64,000 nt of DNA from Chamaecrista fasciculata (GCA_003254925.1 QANZ01032357.1:125031-189030), one strand, 5' to 3'. Shown: positions 19,924 to 34,190, counted from the stretch's first letter. Numbers and translations are program-made. The notes: generated from the sequence alone by a model not told the origin.

Positions 19924-22900
19924 TCATGGTTTACCATCAACAGCTTGAAGGGTTTCTTCATGCACAGAATTCAGCAACAACTTTGTCTGCAAACCATTCT
20001 GCTTAATAGCTTTAGGAGAGCTTTGTAAATTCCACCCAGATTCCTCAATATGACACATTATTATTGATTTGGCAGCATCAAGAGATGCATAAAATTGCAG
20101 ATGCTGATCAGGTAGTTTCTGAAAGCTCAATTCATAATTGTTTCTTTCTGGGTGAGGAAAGTCCTGCATCCTCCTTTTGTGCATCTCATCCTTCACCATC
20201 TGAGATTCAAAACAGTGACATGAAAAAGATGAGGGAAACTGGAAATATAACATTTGCAATAATTCCATAAGAATGTATGAACTAATCTTCTCAGACCCCA
20301 AGACACGGCCATTGAATCCGACACAGATAAAATTGACAAGAGAACACAAATCAAAAGAGTAATGTGCCAAAAACAGGACTAAACTCATATAAGGTTCTTT
20401 ACATTTTCGCAATAAAATTCAGAAATACATAAATGAAACATGACAATCTTTTAAAATGAAGAATAGTTCATCATTAGAGGAACTTTATGGTAAAGAACTA
20501 AAAATATAAAGAATCGTGTATAAGTGTTTTACCAAAACAGAACTACGGGGGCACAAGCATATGACCATATTAGTAGTTTTTAAAAAACAAATGGCTACTG
20601 CAAGAAACTTTCTTGTGTTTGTGCCGAGTGCCCGAGTCTTCTCAATACTTGAATTCTTCTCCATATTCACTACATTGTGCTATGGCTTTGTGACTTGAAA
20701 TTGATCAACACCTTAAGAAAAGAATAGTTGTTGAAAATTTAGGTGATTGCATAACTGCAAACTTTACAGACTCTAAATGAAAACTTAATCAATCAAGTGT
20801 TGTATCTAATTGGACAACTTTCATCTATAACAAGAAAGTTCAACATTAACTATATGTGGATCCCTAGAGTACTTCCTTGGTGAACGTAGCCCAAAATGGA
20901 CCCTGCCAGAAAATGGAAAATGAAGGAGCACTAAGACCTGAATTTTCCAACCTCTCCAAAGCTTCAGGATTCACTAAGGTTCTTGGTTTCCTATTTGTGA
21001 TGTGGGTTATATCCATACTAGAATTTCTACAATTGGAGCCAGTCTCAGAATAACAAGAGGAAATTGACATGGACACAAATCTAGAGTTGAAGTTACTACC
21101 TAGCAAGGAATTCAGTAGTTAAAGATTTCTTGATGTAACAAAATTTGACAGAAAACCAGATATTTACTCACTTAGAACCGTTTGAACATAAAGGAAAGAT
21201 AATATTATGCTTGATGAAGCTAATGCTAATGTAATGCAAGGCATTTTCAGTACCACATGTCCCCTAGACTTAAAAAGTACAATCTACTTGATTTTATGAA
21301 GATATAAGCTTATATTGTTAAGTCATCATGACCCATGGCCATGATAAAGCGTTTAATCCCTGTATTGCAGAATGATAACCAGGGGAAAAAAGACATCCAA
21401 CAGCCAACAATGAATGATAAGATTAACAAAAACAGACTAAGAATAAGTGAATAACTATTTTGGCCAAAAAGAAAAGTGAATAACTGAAGTATCTGATATA
21501 GCAGACCCTAGATTTCCATGAACAAACAGTCTGCATACTGACATGAAGGCCATAAAAAAACAACAAAAAAATCCTCATAATATGGAACTTTCTTAGCTTG
21601 TATAAGCCAAAATTTTGAGCAACCAATCATAGCAAGCTCCAATAAAAGTCAAAAGTTAAAGCCTGGAATATGATACAGCACCACTTGGCCAGCAGTCTAA
21701 CCGTGTCATCCCACAATTCAGTTGTTCAACAACAACAAAAACCTTTTCTCACTAGGTGGAGTCGGCTATATGGATCAATTGATGTCAATGTGTTTTGTCT
21801 TTTACACATTTCTATGATTAGGTTATTAATACTTAAATCCTTCCAAATAGTTTCTCCTATTATTTTCTTTGGCTTTCCCCATTAATTAAGTTGTTAACAT
21901 AGAATAAAAGTGTAAAACCATTCATTACACATTTACACTTCATCTTGATTCCAATCTTCATAACATGTAGGTTTTCAGAGCTTAAATATACATATGAATC
22001 TTGGAGAGTACAGTTCCTAAATATTAAAAAAGCGATGAATTGTGATTACATGCAGCTGTAATAGAAGGTTATTATCTAAATACACTTCAAATTCATGTCC
22101 AGCTTACAAGACAACATGTGTTCTTAAATAATACATGGTTCATATTTTCAAATCTTGCTTGTAATTCATCATCTGGATGTCAAATTTCAGTGCATTTAAA
22201 ACCTTAGCTAACACACCAACAACTAGAGAAGCTGCCTTAACCCCAAAACACTAGATTGAGCTATATGAGAACAAGAATAATATAACATACATAGGAAAGA
22301 AAGGATTCTGAGAAACGAACCTGAAATAACCTCACATCAAGCTTTGGAGGGCCCATTTGTGCCACTGTCAACGAACCAAAGAAATTCCCTAATAATGCAG
22401 CATCAGGCACAGCTAAACCTTGAACAAGCCCAGCAGCAAAACCACCTAAGAAACTATCCCCTGCACCAGTTGGATCAACCTGGTTCGCTGAAAATGGAGC
22501 AATTTGCATTTCACCATCCTTCCAATACACTTTACATCCATCTTTCCCATGAGTAACAGCAACACAACACTTTTGCCTTACCTCATCCAAATCAACGAAA
22601 AAAGCCTCATCAGCTGACGCTTTCAGAAACCCAATCCGTGGAAGAAGGTGAAAAAACCCACTCTCCTTCAACCCCACAAGTTTCACGGTTCCATCGCCGG
22701 CATCAAACGTTCGAATCAGAGCCTGAACATCAACGAACACGATTCTGCAGATTTCAATCATTCTCTCCAACGTCTCCGGCAAAATCTCCCCGCTAACCCC
22801 AACCGCCATTCCGAAATCGAATCTCGCCGTCGCGGGAAGATCCGACGGCCGAATCGGGTCGCAAGCGGATACCAATTTCAGGACGCGATCTTGGTGCCCA

Positions 22901-23214
22901 ACGGCGTCGATCTCGGAATCGAAATACGCGTGGAAGAGGGAGGTTTTCGAAGTGGGTATCACAATTGGGGGATGATTAGTTGCGTAAGCGAAATCTGAAC
23001 CAACTTTGGCGACCAATCGGAACGAAACGGATAGGACATCGAGGACGGCGGAGATGAAGGAGGCGGCGCCGCCGAGAGTCTCGCCGATGACGGCGCCGTC
23101 GCGAATGAGAACGTCATGGCAGTAATTGCCGACAATAAGGCCTCGGAGAGTGGTGGCGTTGGGAGGCGGGGATTTGGTGTCTCTCACCATGGAGATGAGG
23201 GAAAAGGGGCTCAA
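19924..23214 (-). CDS. MIK: Myo-inositol 3-kinase (pfkB family)
   Basis: Two exons in phase 0: 23214-22321 and 20199-19924, giving 389 residues. The enzyme uses ATP to phosphorylate myo-inositol at position 3, an early step toward phytate. Visible features are the N-terminal RGLIVGNYCHDVLI strand, the glycine pair in ETLGGAASF, and the pfkB C-terminal signature DPTGAGDSFLGG at about residues 247-258 with the catalytic Asp (D253). The whole protein reads like Arabidopsis MIK (At5g58730). The start may be M1 or M9 (MVRDTKS); both lie in the same frame and the upstream one is used here. The second exon adds a C-terminal tail beginning MVKDEMHKRRM. No disruption seen. Its neighbours on the same strand are SMR and NudC genes. 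Confidence 0.92.
20869..21098 (-). other. Unidentified open segment inside the kinase intron
   Basis: An open frame with serine-rich, normal-looking composition (for example LVNPEALERLENSGLSAPSF) lies on the same strand within the 2.1-kb kinase intron. It is not needed to join the two kinase exons and is not part of the family as I know it. It may be a captured exon fragment of another gene or chance. I do not recognise it. Confidence 0.25.
21729..21885 (-). repeat. RTE-like LINE 3' fragment
   Basis: Shares the 'aacaacaaca' end and the 'tcactaggtggagtcggctatatgg' type body with the insertion at 3185-3309. AGTTGTT occurs on both sides, a possible short target duplication. It lies in the inositol kinase intron. 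Confidence 0.5.
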
Positions 23215-26214
23215 AGGGTAATAATATGAGAGAGAGCATGAAGGTCATGGATGAGAATGAGAGATCAAAAGAATGTAAGCATCATAGAGTCGTGAAAGAG
23301 AAAATAAAGAAAAAGAGGATAAATACAAGTGGAGGAAGGAAGAAAGAAAGAAGATGGACACAAACAAAGGCTTGTGAATTTCAGAACCAAAATTGGAAGA
23401 ACATGAATGTGTTGTGAAAAGAAGAAGATGACGCGCGCCAGAATAAGTTCTGAGTGGCATTATATATGTAGCTGCCAGAACAGGCAGAGATCTTCATAGT
23501 TGAAGGGATTTTTAAAAAATGCGTGTTTTAGGGATTTAAAAAATCTTTTTGGGGGCTATTATTTTTCGAAAGCTAAAGTATATTTTTGGTCTTATAATTT
23601 TGGTAAAAGTATCAATTTGCTCCCGTAATTTTTTTTATTGAAATTTTAGTCCCATAATTTTTAAAAATATCTCATCGTTAGTCCCAAACTGATTTACATT
23701 CATTATCTGTCGTTAAATCCACTTCACTCATATTTTCTACGTCATCATTCAACTCAGTATGTCAGATCATCTTTAACGACAAAAAATAGATGGAAATCAG
23801 CTTAGAACCAACGGTGAGACGTTTTCCGAAGTTATGGGACCAAATTGAGACCTTTATCACAATTATAAGACCAAAAATACACTTTAACATTATACGAATT
23901 ATGATTGTAACGGTTCCTTTTTCTCTTTAAATTAAATTTTTTGTTTTTGGCCAAATCTTTAAATTAAAGTGTAGTTTGGCTATAAAGGATCTAGATAGAT
24001 AGGAAAATAAAAGAGGAAATTTTTAGTTCTAAATTAAAGTCTAGAACTATGTATTGCTTTTGAGAGTATTTTTTTCTACCCAATTGGATCCATCAACAAA
24101 CAAGGTTAAATTGAGTCCTGAAAGTAATTCCCTTATTTCATAGTCAAACAAGTAAAATTGAATATATCTCTCTTGTTTTAGTTATGAATACGATGAGTTC
24201 AGAGCTACGACTTATTCTTACAAATCTTTTTTTTGCCCAATTGATATCGTCAGCGATGACATCAAATTGAACTTGAAAGTAAGTTTGAGACCAAAAAGTG
24301 AAAAATTAAAAAAAAAAAATTGGTTCCAAAGTGACTTTGGAACCCAATTTGACATTATTTGTTAACGATCCCAATTAAAAAAAAATAAGACTCGTTAAGA
24401 ATAACCTGTAGCTTCAAATTTTCACATTCGGACGTAAAACAAGATATATAGTTAATTTTACTTGTTTGACCGTTAAACTTTAAAAAAATTTAGAGGACTA
24501 AAATCAGAATTACAAAATTAAAAAAAAAAAATTGAATTACAAGTTACTCTTTTTTTTTTTGCCAGAGACAGAAATGGACAAAACACCTAACGCGGGTGTT
24601 AGTCCTTATTCCCATATAACCTACTTAAATACTCACACAAAAATTACTCTAAAGATAAGAAATTAAAATTGTACTTTCACCTTTCTATTTTACTAAAACG
24701 CAATGCTAATACTGTGCTTTTCTATTCATAGATATATTAATTAGAGACGCAAGTATGGACCATAGTGCAATCGTATAGATATGATTATGAACTTTATTTT
24801 TCATTCAGAATAAGAATATGACCTGTAAGCATCGATGGAGATCACTGTAATTGATTGATATTATTTTTTGTGTAAGAATATTAATATTATTTTTTGTGTA
24901 AACAATGCTTATTTGAAGACGGAGGTAGAACAAAAAAAAGGAGGTTGATAAAAAGATACACATGCCAAATTGCCAATAGCACTAGTTGTATGATTATATA
25001 TCTGACTATAAAAAATAAAATTTATGAAAATTTTGTATATAGACAGCTCACAGCTACAATTTTAAAAATTTAAGAGTAGTATTAAAATTATCACAATAAT
25101 TTAAACATAAAAGAAATATGAAGCCACACATAACCGACGGTCCTAATTGCATTAAATGGTATCTTTAGAGAAAGTGACTTCAAATCATTTGAGGTTCTCT
25201 TGCTTTTGAAATTTGAACTTTGGATTGAATTTTTATAGTATCATTCTCATCTTTATTAGACTTATCAGTAAAAGAAAGAAAATTGAATTTGTAATAGTAT
25301 TGTATAAAATTGCATTTTATTCCCATAACAGAGGGCAATAGATTCATGAAGCTCTAGATTATGTGCAAAATTATCATATTAAAAATAGCTGACCAAGTGC
25401 CAACAAAGAAAAAAAACATAATTAAGGAATATTAAAAGTAAAATTTGAGTTGACTTTTTGGTTTCTGATTATGGAAAGACAGACCAGCAGATTCTAAGTT
25501 ATGGGTGATCTCAATTTTCGTCTGTGATAAACTTTTGATAATTATTAATTTATTATTATCAATCCTAACATTTTTTTTGGTACATATTATCACCCCTAAC
25601 ATAAGTGTGCTTGGAATGTGATTCTACTTTATCTGGAGTCTGGACCCGTTGAAAAGTACTCAACATGACACCCCAGCCAAGAATTTCTTTATATTCCTCT
25701 TTTTCTCGTTGGTTGTAGTTAATTCGGGATGACTAAAATATTTGAGTTTAATAGATATCTTGAAATTTTATGGATTTGAGTTAAATCTAACCTCAAATTC
25801 AATGGGTTTAAATTCAAATATAATGATGCCCAACTCATATTTTACCCGTACTCTGTCAAGAATGATAAATATTTTTTTGTATATAAAAAAGGATAATGAT
25901 ACAAAACTCACGCATGATAGAGCATCTGAATTTTTCTCCTTCAAATTGACATAATCCTCAATAAATCATAGTTAAAAAAATAAAAACAAAAATAAATNTC
26001 TAAGTATGAGAATTAGATTATTTAGTAGACCTAAAAATGAGGATTAATTTTAATAACTACTCATATTCAGATTTAAATCCGAGAATCATAATACCATTCG
26101 CTATATATATAGATAAGAAATGACCATCCTTACTCCTCCTCCTCCACTCTCTCTCTCTATATATATAGATAAGAAATAATCTAAAATATGAACTTTTATT
26201 TTTATTAATTGAGA
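23215..26214. other. Spacer with degraded foldback elements
   Basis: The first 250 bases are a purine-rich leader/promoter region of the inositol kinase gene. An inverted-repeat element occupies about 23573-23888 ('aaagtatatttttggtcttataa' against its mirror). A relic with foldback-family interior wording lies at about 24060-24530. No gene is seen. An unresolved base is at about 25998. Confidence 0.55.
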
Positions 26215-29200
26215 AGTAATGACTTTTCATCAACTAATTGGATCCATGCTTCCTGCTATGATTGTTTTGGTAACCCTTTCTGGTTAACCTGCATATATGG
26301 TTGACCTAAAACTAATGAAAGGCATGTGGTATGGGATTTCATCCGTTCCATCAAACCCAACAATGATAATCCTTGGCTTCTGTTAGGAGATTTCAATCAG
26401 GTTTTAAACACATCTGAAAAATTAAGCCTAAACCAAGACATCCCTGGAGCACTCGCTTTCCAACAACTTATTAATAGTTGTCATTTGCTGGATATTCGTC
26501 CTGCTGGGAATTGGTACACATGGAGTAACTCAAGGAAAATGCAAGATGTCGTGTGGGAAAGACTAGACAGGGCCTTAGTTAATGAAAGTTGGCTATCGCA
26601 CTACTCAAGTACGTGGCTCAACTGTTTACATGTTGCTGCCTCGGATCACAGCCCTTTAATTGTTGATACGAAAGGAAATATCCCTTTTCGACACAAGCCT
26701 AAAAAATTTGAACTTTTTTTGTTACATGAGTCTGCTGCAACAGACATTATCAATAAAACTTGGCAAAGCCAATTTCCAGGGTCTAATGCCTTCTCGGTGG
26801 CGCGTAAGCAACAAGCTACAATGCACAATCTTCTAGTTTGGAACAGACAAGATCTTGGTAATATTCAGAATAAAATCAAAAGTCTTCAAAACACTCTGGA
26901 TTCTCTTCAACACCGCTTATCCTTGAATGACACTTACAAGATGCAGGAAGAACTTTCCGTTCGATTGGAACTTAACAAGTGGTTGGAATACGAAGAAATT
27001 TTGTGGGCTCAAAAGGCTAGACAGCTCTGGTTAATTGGGGGAGATCGTAATACTAGATTTTTTCACACAGTGGTTAAAAAAAGACGGATTTCCAACAGAA
27101 TCTTAAAAATTCAAGATACAATGGGCAACTGGATTGAAGATTATGCAGAAATGGAAGCTTTCCTTGGAAATTATTTCAAGTGTGCGTATACTTACCCCGA
27201 GGAGCCACACCAATCTTATAATCTTCATGAGTTAGATTCTTTAGACCTGCCTCATATTTCTGATCAGGAAAAAATGTGTCTGGATAGCCCTTTTACGGAA
27301 GACGAGATCACATCGGCAGTTTTTCAACTTAAATCCTTCAAAGCGCCGGGTCCAGATGGATTCCCTGCTGAATTTTTTCAAAAATTTTGGGATATAATTA
27401 AAACAGACATTTTTTGTATGATCAAAGACTTTCAGAGGACCGGCTATATCCTCAAAGAGTACAATCAGACTTTCATCTCCCTAATCCCAAAGTCCAAAGA
27501 CCCATCTTTGGTCTCCCATTTCCGTCCTATTGGGTTATGCAATACCATTTACAAAATCATCGCCAAAGTATTGGTCAACAGAATGCAACCGTTCATCGGC
27601 CAGTGGATATCGCCTAACCAGAATGGCTTCATAAAAGGGAGGCAGATTGCAGACAATATCATCTTAGTCAGTGAACTCATGCATTATATTCATAAGGCAA
27701 AAAAGAACAAATCCCACTGGTGTGCCTTGAAGCTTGATATGTCCAAAGCTTATGATAAGCTAGGCTGGAATTTCATCAGAGCCGTTCTGAGCAAGATGAA
27801 TTTCCCTGCCTCCTTCCTTAATATGATCAATGAATGCATCTCCACGGTCAGCTACACCTTACTTCTCAATGGCCACAAGGTGAATTCTTTCACTGCTCAA
27901 AGAGGAGTTCGGCAAGGGGACCCCCTATCTCCCTTCCTTTTTATCATTGCGGCGAATACTCTATCAGCTCTCCTTCTTAGAGCAGAAAAAGACAAGAAGA
28001 TCCAAGGTATCAGGTTCGCAAATAGGGGTCCGACGATCTCTCACCTTATGTATGCAGATGACATCATTCTTTTCTTCAAAGCCAATCAGGACTCCTGCCA
28101 ACAAATCTCATCTATTCTAGACCACTACTGCGTCTTGGCGGGGCAGGAGATCAATAAGGAAAAATCTCTTGTTGTTTTCAGTCCGAACACCTCGCGCCAT
28201 TTCAGGAAATTTATGGCGACTACCCTGAAAGTCAAACAAGCCAATCAGTTGGGAAAGTACCTCGGCACCTACGTAGACGGGAAGAATTACATAAAAAGGA
28301 ATGCCACTGATCTCATTGATCGCTTCCAACACAGGCTACAAGGATGGAAGGCTAATCTTTTATCTCAAGCAGGCATAACTGTTTTAATTCAAGCTGTGCT
28401 CCAAGCAGACCCAATTTATAAACTTTCAGTTTTTCAGTTACCAAAGAAAGACACAGAGAAAATGGAATCTATCATGGTCGATTTCTTTTGGGGCTACAAA
28501 CCAGAAGGAAAATGGATGCATCTTACCAACAAGCGGAGGCTTTTTACTCCCAAGTGTTTCGGTGGCATGGGTTTTAGACATCTCTCAGTGGTTAATGAGT
28601 CGCTTCTTGCCAAACACGGTTGGAAGTGGATTACCTCTCCCTCATCTCTCTCGAGCTCTTGGTTCCTCTACAAATACAAGACTCCAAATACGGAATTCAA
28701 ATTCCGCAAAACGACCCAGGATTCCTGGGTCTGGAGAGGCATAAGTAACTCCCTTCCAATCATTGAGAACAATTTATCTTGGCAGGTTGGCAATGGCGCC
28801 AATATTGATATCACTAGTAAATATTGGATGTTCCCTTGGGACGGAGACCCAAGTACCTACAAAGTCCAAGACCTCCTGGAAAATCAAGAATGGAATCACA
28901 TTAAGTTGGAAGAGCTTTACCCTTGGCACCAAATCATCCAAATCAAGTCTATCACTATTCCTTTTACTCAACATCAGGACTTTCTCATATGGGGAGGCGC
29001 GTCCACAGGGAGATACACTCCATCCAACGGGTATAAAATGCTCATTCAGGAAAGAGGAATGAGTGAGATAACTTCATTTACCAAGGAAAATTCTTCTTTT
29101 CATTTGGAAACTCATCAACAGTGCTCTCCCTGTGGGTGACATCCTTCGAGCACACCACCTCGACAGCAATATTACTTGCGTTTTCTGCCAAGATGAAACC

Positions 29201-30039
29201 GAGACTGTCGACCACCTCTTCATGCACTGCCATTTTGCCAGAGCAGTCTGGTTTGGGTCCCCTCTCAGTTTTGTTTTTATGCAGGATGGGACTATGACTC
29301 TCGTTCAACGGCTCACTTCCTTCTGTGCTGACTGGCTTAAAGATGATGACCACAATCTGTTCCTGTTGTCATGGTCCTTCGTCACCCTTCACAAGATTTG
29401 GGAATCAAGGAATAATTTGTATTGGCGAGGCGAAGCGGTTCATCCTATGCAGCTCATTCAATCAATACAAGGAGCGCTTTCACTTTACAGCAACTCCATC
29501 TCCGTTAAGAATTCGAGCCTTCAAAACAATCAGCTCGCTCACTGTCACAAATCTTCTGATGTCAGCCTTTTCCCGTTCGCTGCTTGTTTCGTTTTCTTTC
29601 ACTGTGTTTTTCTCTTCTGAGGATCGAGACAACAGCAGATTCATCACAACAGTTTTGTGCCAAGGCGAAAAATGCCTTTTTGTTGCAGGAAAACGAACCA
29701 CCAAATCTTTGCCTAAAGCAGCAGAGATCCTTCGTATGTGCATAGAGACAGTGATCAAATTGCAGGATCATTTATCTGGGAGAGTCGCTCTTGCCTTCTC
29801 CCATAAACATTTGGCACACAATTTCAATCATGGTGGCACTACAGTCAACGAAAGCATGCTCATTACGGACATTAAAAACCTTCTTTCCCATATCGACTTG
29901 AAGGTTTACCACGCCCCGGCGGCGCTTTTCAAGGAGCTTTTTAGTTGGCTTCCGAATCCTTATTTTATTAGAGATAGATTCTATGTAATATTTTCTGAAC
30001 TCCTTTTGTAATTGTTTCTTGCTGTATCAAAAAAAAAAA
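26215..30039 (+). mobile_element. 5'-truncated L1-type LINE retrotransposon
   Basis: The main frame (26326-29139) carries the end of the apurinic endonuclease (WLLLGDFNQVL; ASDHSP) and a full L1-clade reverse transcriptase. Its motifs are SFKAPGPDGFPAEFFQ, a QRGVRQGDPLSPFLF block and the catalytic YADD at 28051-28062. It continues in another frame (about 29095-29620) with the zf-RVT region (CVFCQDETETVDHLF), and a third frame to 30011 may be an RNase H remnant. It ends in an 11-base A tail (30029-30039). The endonuclease start is missing, an in-frame stop precedes 26326, and at least one frameshift lies near 29090, so the copy is dead. No target duplication was found. It separates the kinase and NudC genes. 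Confidence 0.9.
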
Positions 30040-30576
30040 TTACAATGTAACATGGGAAGTTAGTGACTAAAAAAATATAGTTAATTATGTTTTCCAGTTT
30101 TAGTCATGATTGATTAATTATCTTATAAATTTATTATAATATTATACTTTTAATTTTTTGAAAATATTTTTTATGATTAGATTCTTTCTTACAAATAGTT
30201 AATTATTTTTTTATTCATAATTATCTTATAATAAAAATATCATTTTATATTTTAAATAATATTTTAATTTCACTTTCTTTTGAAAGGAACAATAATGTAA
30301 TTTTACATATTTTGAAAGGTAAATTTTTTCAAAATATGAAGTTTTTGTCGTTCCATTATTCAATATTATTATATCACATCAATAGTTACAATTTTGCCAC
30401 AACACTCACATACATGCAATAAATTGCGTCTAAAACTACTGTCATTTATTCCAGTAAGCCATTGAGAATCTAAACAACTAAAGACAATAAGAATTGCACA
30501 GATCATTTACCATCTGAATGATTTTTCAAAGCTGGCAAATATTAAAAAGAAAAAACACTAAATGTTGCTAAGATCA

Positions 30577-32948
30577 TCAATCAGATCGGATTCCACCCAT
30601 GAAGGTCCTTGGATCCGGAACGGTTCCAGAAAACTCAGCTTGTGAGAAATCAAAACCTGGGTTCTGCAGAATGAAAAAAATATATATCATAAGGACAAAC
30701 ATATCATCCCACACTCACAGAAACATGATCATTCCAATATGGTTACAATCTTTATCTATTCCTTCAGATATTTATGGATTATGGACTTCATCATTCCATT
30801 TTATCTGCTGAATGAAGAAGATTTTAGGGCTAAAACAAATTATCAAAATCATGATAATCACAATTCAAAGTCCTAATGCCAGCGAACTTCATAGTCACCC
30901 GATATCCTAAATATAGGTAAAAAAGCTGATTCTATTAGTAAGCATGCCCGTTCTTAACTTCAAAACATACACATTCAAAGCTGAAAAAGAAAAAAAAAAA
31001 AAAAAAANAAAAAAAAAAAAAAAAAAAAAAGTCCCATTTTAAAAGACTCATCATCTGTGCCTAAATAACATTCATAATTCTCAAGACAGGAACCCAATCT
31101 AACACCTAGACCATAGAAATGACTATTTTACAGCCAATTCCAATGTAATAGCATAATGAGTAGCAAGAAAAGGAAAAGAAACATATGAGTACAAATACAT
31201 ATTTTTCATCCAAGTATAGATTACTCAAAAATATTATTACCAGAATTACTTGACACTATATTTTAGGATCCAAATGAGTATTTTAGCTCCATAGTAGTTA
31301 AGTAACATATAAGAGAACACTCTGCTATGGACACATGTGAATTTAGGGAAATTCCAAATTTTAGGCAATAATATATCAGCACAGTCAGCATTTGAGCTCC
31401 ACTGTAGGATGGATTGGAACAGCCCAGAGGGAATAACTCAAGTAGATGGCTTATTTGCCAGCAAGATATATATAAACAATACAAACGCAACAGCAACCTA
31501 CGGGGAAAAACACAAAATTCTCTTCCCTTGCTAAAGTAGATAAGAGCAACAACATTTTTGCCAAAAAAAAAAATTGAAGCAACCTGCAACCCAACAAAAG
31601 AATGTGCACGGAAGGAGATTTTGTAACAGTTTCCAGTTGCATGTCATATCTCTAAGGTCTAAACAATATGTCAATCTCACTTATTTCAACAAAGAAAACT
31701 CAAAAGCAAGCCGAATGAAGATCAGATGGAAGGTACAGAGCTTGGTGATTCATGACCATCACACAATTATATACTGGTCCATCCTTAATAAAATGGGCAA
31801 AAAATTCATCACAAATAAACATTCAAATACTAATTTGTCCATTTTAAACAAACAATCAGAATATATCCATGTCAATTGGGACCTAACTATTAAGCTTAAG
31901 CAATTATTCGACTTCTGTGGTAAGTGGAAACTTGCAGTAAACTTAGTGTAGATAGAAAAGCATATCAAAATGGCAGGATGAAAATGAGCGACTCTAACAT
32001 AAAGTTTTCTGACAGAACAACAAAGGAGAAGTAGGAAGCTTATTGCTAGCGATATTAATCATATTATTGATTGCAAACCAAATGACTTTTGAAGTTCTGA
32101 AACGTAGTTGGCACAGAGAAATATGACGAAAGTGAACTTTACCTCTTCTTGAAATCTCTGAAGCATGAGGCGCTTTTGTTCAAGATGAGCAGTGTGTGGA
32201 TCCAACTGACTCTCACCTGATATTGGAGAAGCCCATGTCTGACCTTTATCCCTCTTCTGCAGTGTTATGTGCATTATGTCATCCTCTGAACGCCAACACC
32301 CAAAATCAGCACCGTATCAGTGTCAAATAAACATACTCTCTTATCAGTGTCAAAAGAACATGACAAAATGGAAAATCATTTATCTGAACATATTTAACAA
32401 AAAATAGTCGCAAATTGATGAGCACCAATCAGCAAGGAGGGAAATATTACCTATTGTCCAGAAAGAATCATCCGTCTTCACGGGGCTATAGAGATCATGC
32501 TGAGACAGTAAACCAAATAAACAAGAAACAGGGGAAAAAAACCAAGAAATGAGACAATAAGATCCCATATGAACAAGACGGAGGCGAAAGTATTAAAAAA
32601 TATATATATAATACCGATAAACCAAGAGAAAATAGGAAAGGGGAATCTTTCAGCTTACATTGAGATATGGAGAATTGCCTTTAATGCCAACTTCGACGTG
32701 CTTCGATTGAATCTTGCAATAGAATTGCTTCTTATGAACATGAGTAGGTAGATTTATGTAAATATTGACCTCGTCTAGAGTTTGATCCCACTCAAACACC
32801 TTCTTACCTAAACCACACACACCGATGGAATCGCTGATGGTAAAGTAAATAAATAAACAAAAGAACAACGAAATTGAGAAATTGGGAGACGAAACATACC
32901 ATTGTGGAAGAGATTGTGACGCTTTTCAGGGGCCAATTTGTCCGCCAT
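30577..32948 (-). CDS. NudC/CS-domain (p23-like) protein
   Basis: Five exons in phase: 32948-32900, 32807-32659, 32499-32451, 32285-32143 and 30663-30577, giving 158 residues. The CS (p23/HSP20-like) beta-sandwich runs from about residue 18 to 105, with FEWDQTLDEVNIYI, the KGNSPYLN turn and DDSFWTIEDD before the last strand. A conserved tail follows (FMGGIRSD at the C-terminus). Proteins of this type are small co-chaperones related to NudC and BOBBER, acting with Hsp90 or alone in protein folding. The length and sequence agree with Arabidopsis At5g58740 as I recall it. No damage is visible. Its upstream region faces that of the CAX gene (divergent pair, 4.5 kb apart). A poly-A run with an unresolved base near 31008 lies in the last intron. 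Confidence 0.92.
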
Positions 32949-33259
32949 TTTCTAGGGTTTGATCCGCCAAACTTCGCCGTGTGTTCTTTTTCTGCTTTCT
33001 TTCTCCAATGAATTGCGCGGTTTATTCTGAGTTTAGTTATTAATTCCGTACTACCGTTAATCTTGAAACTTCTATTATTTCTTAAACGGCAACGTTTTGG
33101 TCTAAGAATTAATATACTTTTAATTTAACTTAAAATTTCAGAAGTCGTCTATATAAAAGAATATCAAAACTATTAGTCATTATATTACTTTTAAATTTGG
33201 TAAGTTAAAAAGTAAATAAAAATAATAAGTTATTTTTTATTATTTCATTATATAAGTAA

Positions 33260-34190
33260 TAAATAAATGTTGGAACAACTTCCAATTATCTAAAGACGAT
33301 TACTTTAATTTTTTCATAGTGTACATCGTTCTTTAGTTTGACAATCTTTTGAATGATCATAAAAGATCATCTTCAATATCGGAGGATTATAACTAACTTG
33401 ATATAAACTCTCAAACTCCACTATTTTGAGATACATTCTCTCTTTGTCTAAGTCTATATACTCTATCACTCCAATACACTAACTAACTTGAGTGTTGAAG
33501 GAGCATAACAAAGCCCTCTCCATCGCGCTTTCTTGTAAGTTCTCGCCTAGGACAATCACAAGTTTATCATTGGCGCCATTTGTGACGACTTATTGTACGA
33601 AAAGTCAAGCTCCTTTGACTAAGAAAAGTTTAGAAACTTAAGAGGTCTCGCCCTCTCAAGATTCAAGACCTATGAGAAAGTTGAGAAATCAAAAAGCAAC
33701 TAAGAAACCCATTTGATTTTGAGATGATAGTGAGTTGTCTAAGAAAAAAAACTTAAAATTTTAGACACCAACAAAGATGTTTGAAGAAAGGGTATTAAAT
33801 ACCACGAATGCGTATGTAAAAAAATTGGCCTTTTTAACTAAAGAAAACTACCCAGACTGAATTGATGCTTGGGAAGTCATAAGTGTAATACATTGCCTTT
33901 GTAAGATTCGAGAAGAACGAGCTAAGATACCTCAAATAGGCCAATTAAACCATCAATGTTAAAATGATAGTTGTTAGGCTAACATCTTGGGACATGATTT
34001 ACCTTTTTGTGGTCAACAATGTAAACAAGACTCTAAAAATAACGCGAAGCCCCATCACTTATGCATCCAAAGAAAAGCATTACGAAGAGTTCTTAGTAGT
34101 TGATCTTATGTTACTAGTGTACATGAGTCGAATCTAAGCACACCCCTGAGATTTGGTTAAGTGAAATTCAGGTCGGCTCTACCAAGTCTC
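33260..34190 (+). mobile_element. LTR-retrotransposon 5' relic
   Basis: An LTR-like tract with 'actaacttgagtgttgaagga' near 33485 is followed by TTGGCGCCATTTGTGACGA at about 33573, the wording that plant gypsy elements show just after the 5' LTR. A closed, degraded gag-like stretch follows, ending near 34190. Ends are not defined. Assignment is by pattern memory only. Confidence 0.35.

Noticed and set aside
22344-22998. Plus-strand open frames opposite the inositol kinase
   Set aside because: They are antisense shadows of the long kinase exon; no independent domain or splice logic.
29325-30011. 228-codon frame after the LINE reverse transcriptase
   Set aside because: Its first half is a shadow of the zf-RVT region. 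The second half is at most a degraded RNase H part of the same LINE, not a separate gene.
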